Both the position numbers and the translations under genes were made by a program. A stretch of DNA of 64,000 nucleotides, from positions 22,774-86,773 of the forward strand of contig CALWES010000008.1 in the NCBI GenBank assembly GCA_944377405.1, in the 5' to 3' direction. How positions within the stretch are numbered: position 1 is the stretch's first letter; the number at the start of each line of letters is the position of its first letter. This document shows positions 63,716-64,000 of this stretch, in pieces. This DNA is from an uncultured Lachnospiraceae bacterium (lineage in GTDB: Bacteria; Bacillota; Clostridia; Lachnospirales; Lachnospiraceae). Below the pieces are notes generated by a model that saw nothing but the letters and a program-made list of their open reading frames with translations, made no database searches and was not told the origin of the DNA.

Positions 63716-63766
63716 TGCCGGTAAGCAAGATGCCGGTAAGAACCGCTGGTAAGAGCTGCCGGTAAG
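63716..63766 (+). repeat. Four short direct repeats of TGCCGGTAAG
   Basis: Copies at 63716-63725, 63731-63740, 63744-63753 (CGCTGGTAAG, imperfect) and 63757-63766, at steps of 15, 13 and 13 bases. Too short for a CRISPR array; they may come from slippage or be protein-binding sites. Confidence 0.6.
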
Positions 63767-64000
63767 GGCCGCCGTACGGTCTGAAATCCCATTCCTTAAA
63801 TTTTGGGTGTAACTTTTTGGCTTTTTGACGGTCCAATTTTCATTTTTTGAAATTTGGGGTGTACTGCGAGGCTTCCGGGTACACCTTAAATCGAAGAAAT
63901 GCTTCAAAAAGCCGTCATATCTTCCTAAACTGAACCCTATAGGGTAGACACGAGGAAAAAGTGTTTTACATGCATTTTGAGAGTCCTCTCTCTACTGTGG
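63767..64000. other. AT-rich non-coding tail with repeats
   Basis: No credible gene. It holds two similar T/G-rich copies around TTTTGGGTGTAACT (63801-63814) and ATTTGGGGTGTACT (near 63851-63864), an inverted pair GGCTTTTTGA (63819-63828) and TCAAAAAGCC (63904-63913), and a perfect palindrome ACCCTATAGGGT (63934-63945). Composition is clearly more AT-rich than the flanking genes. It may be the edge of a mobile element or a control region of a gene beyond the window. Confidence 0.5.

Noticed and set aside
63716..63766. Possible CRISPR array
   Set aside because: The repeats are only 10 bases with 3-5 base gaps and no spacers or cas genes.
63461..63907. 148-codon minus-strand frame crossing the end of oadA and its terminator
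   Set aside because: It overlaps a strong terminator and the oadA 3' end, and its composition is Pro/Ser/Arg-rich with no domain.

Overview
The window is a dense, ordinary-looking stretch of chromosome from a member of the Bacillota, most probably a Lachnospiraceae-type anaerobe of fairly high GC. The evidence is gene content: a T-box leader in front of pheST, hprK with a Crh-like protein and whiA, cdaA-cdaR, an oxygen-sensitive 2-hydroxyacyl-CoA dehydratase activase family, a biotin-dependent sodium-pump decarboxylase cluster, and small proteins of a kind seen mainly in Lachnospiraceae. Promoters are sigma-A type with spacers near 17 bp. I see no rRNA, tRNA, prophage, CRISPR array or intact insertion sequence. 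The genus cannot be told from what is visible.

Layout. 1-1.26 kb: the 5' part of a P-type cation ATPase (minus strand) behind a yybP-ykoY manganese riboswitch. 1.4-2.7 kb: an AI-2E family permease. 2.8-9.0 kb (minus): a 1502-residue activase/dehydratase-like protein overlapping a CBS-domain inorganic pyrophosphatase. 9.2-14.4 kb: CorA-type transporter, a rhomboid-like protein without its active site, pyruvate kinase, Nudix hydrolase, XerD, adenine phosphoribosyltransferase. 14.4-19.3 kb: a GreA-like factor (minus), BrnQ, a MATE pump, nicotinate phosphoribosyltransferase. 19.4-25.1 kb: ileS and glycogen phosphorylase. 25.1-27.5 kb: YihY-type membrane protein (minus), PAP2-like phosphatase, RsuA. 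27.5-31.4 kb: Phe T-box, pheS, pheT. 31.4-37.1 kb: SIMPL lipoprotein, hprK (minus), then murI, murB, rapZ, an N-terminally reduced whiA and a Crh-like HPr. 37.2-45.7 kb: dnaE, pfkA, a small unknown, dusB, greA, and lysS with a C-terminal tRNA-binding domain. 45.7-50.1 kb: a second activase/dehydratase-like giant. 50.2-56.4 kb: two unknown membrane proteins, cdaA, cdaR, a repeat-unit polymerase-like protein, a YtvI-like permease. 56.4-58.3 kb: a Lys/Ala-rich small protein and an RNA m5C methyltransferase. 58.3-63.7 kb: a carboxyltransferase, OadG-like lipoprotein, biotin carrier, OadB and OadA. 63.7-64.0 kb: an AT-rich, repeat-rich tail without a credible gene.

How the genes fit together. Much of the window is central carbon control: pyk, pfkA and glgP run glycolysis and glycogen use, while hprK and the Crh-like protein (which keeps Ser46 but has Glu in place of the PTS histidine 15) would report glycolytic flux to transcription. 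The last operon couples decarboxylation, or transcarboxylation through one biotin carrier, to sodium export. The two giant activase proteins suggest radical acyl-CoA or related reductive chemistry that needs ATP-driven low-potential electrons; the overlapping pyrophosphatase may pull a CoA-activation step forward.

The points I find most worth following up are: the pair of single-chain tandem activases with conserved 39-residue cysteine spacing; the WhiA that has lost about 100 residues of its N-terminal domain; the Crh-like protein with Glu15; the two different carboxyltransferases sharing one biotin carrier and one OadB; the LysRS fusion; the inactive rhomboid; and two predicted leaderless genes.
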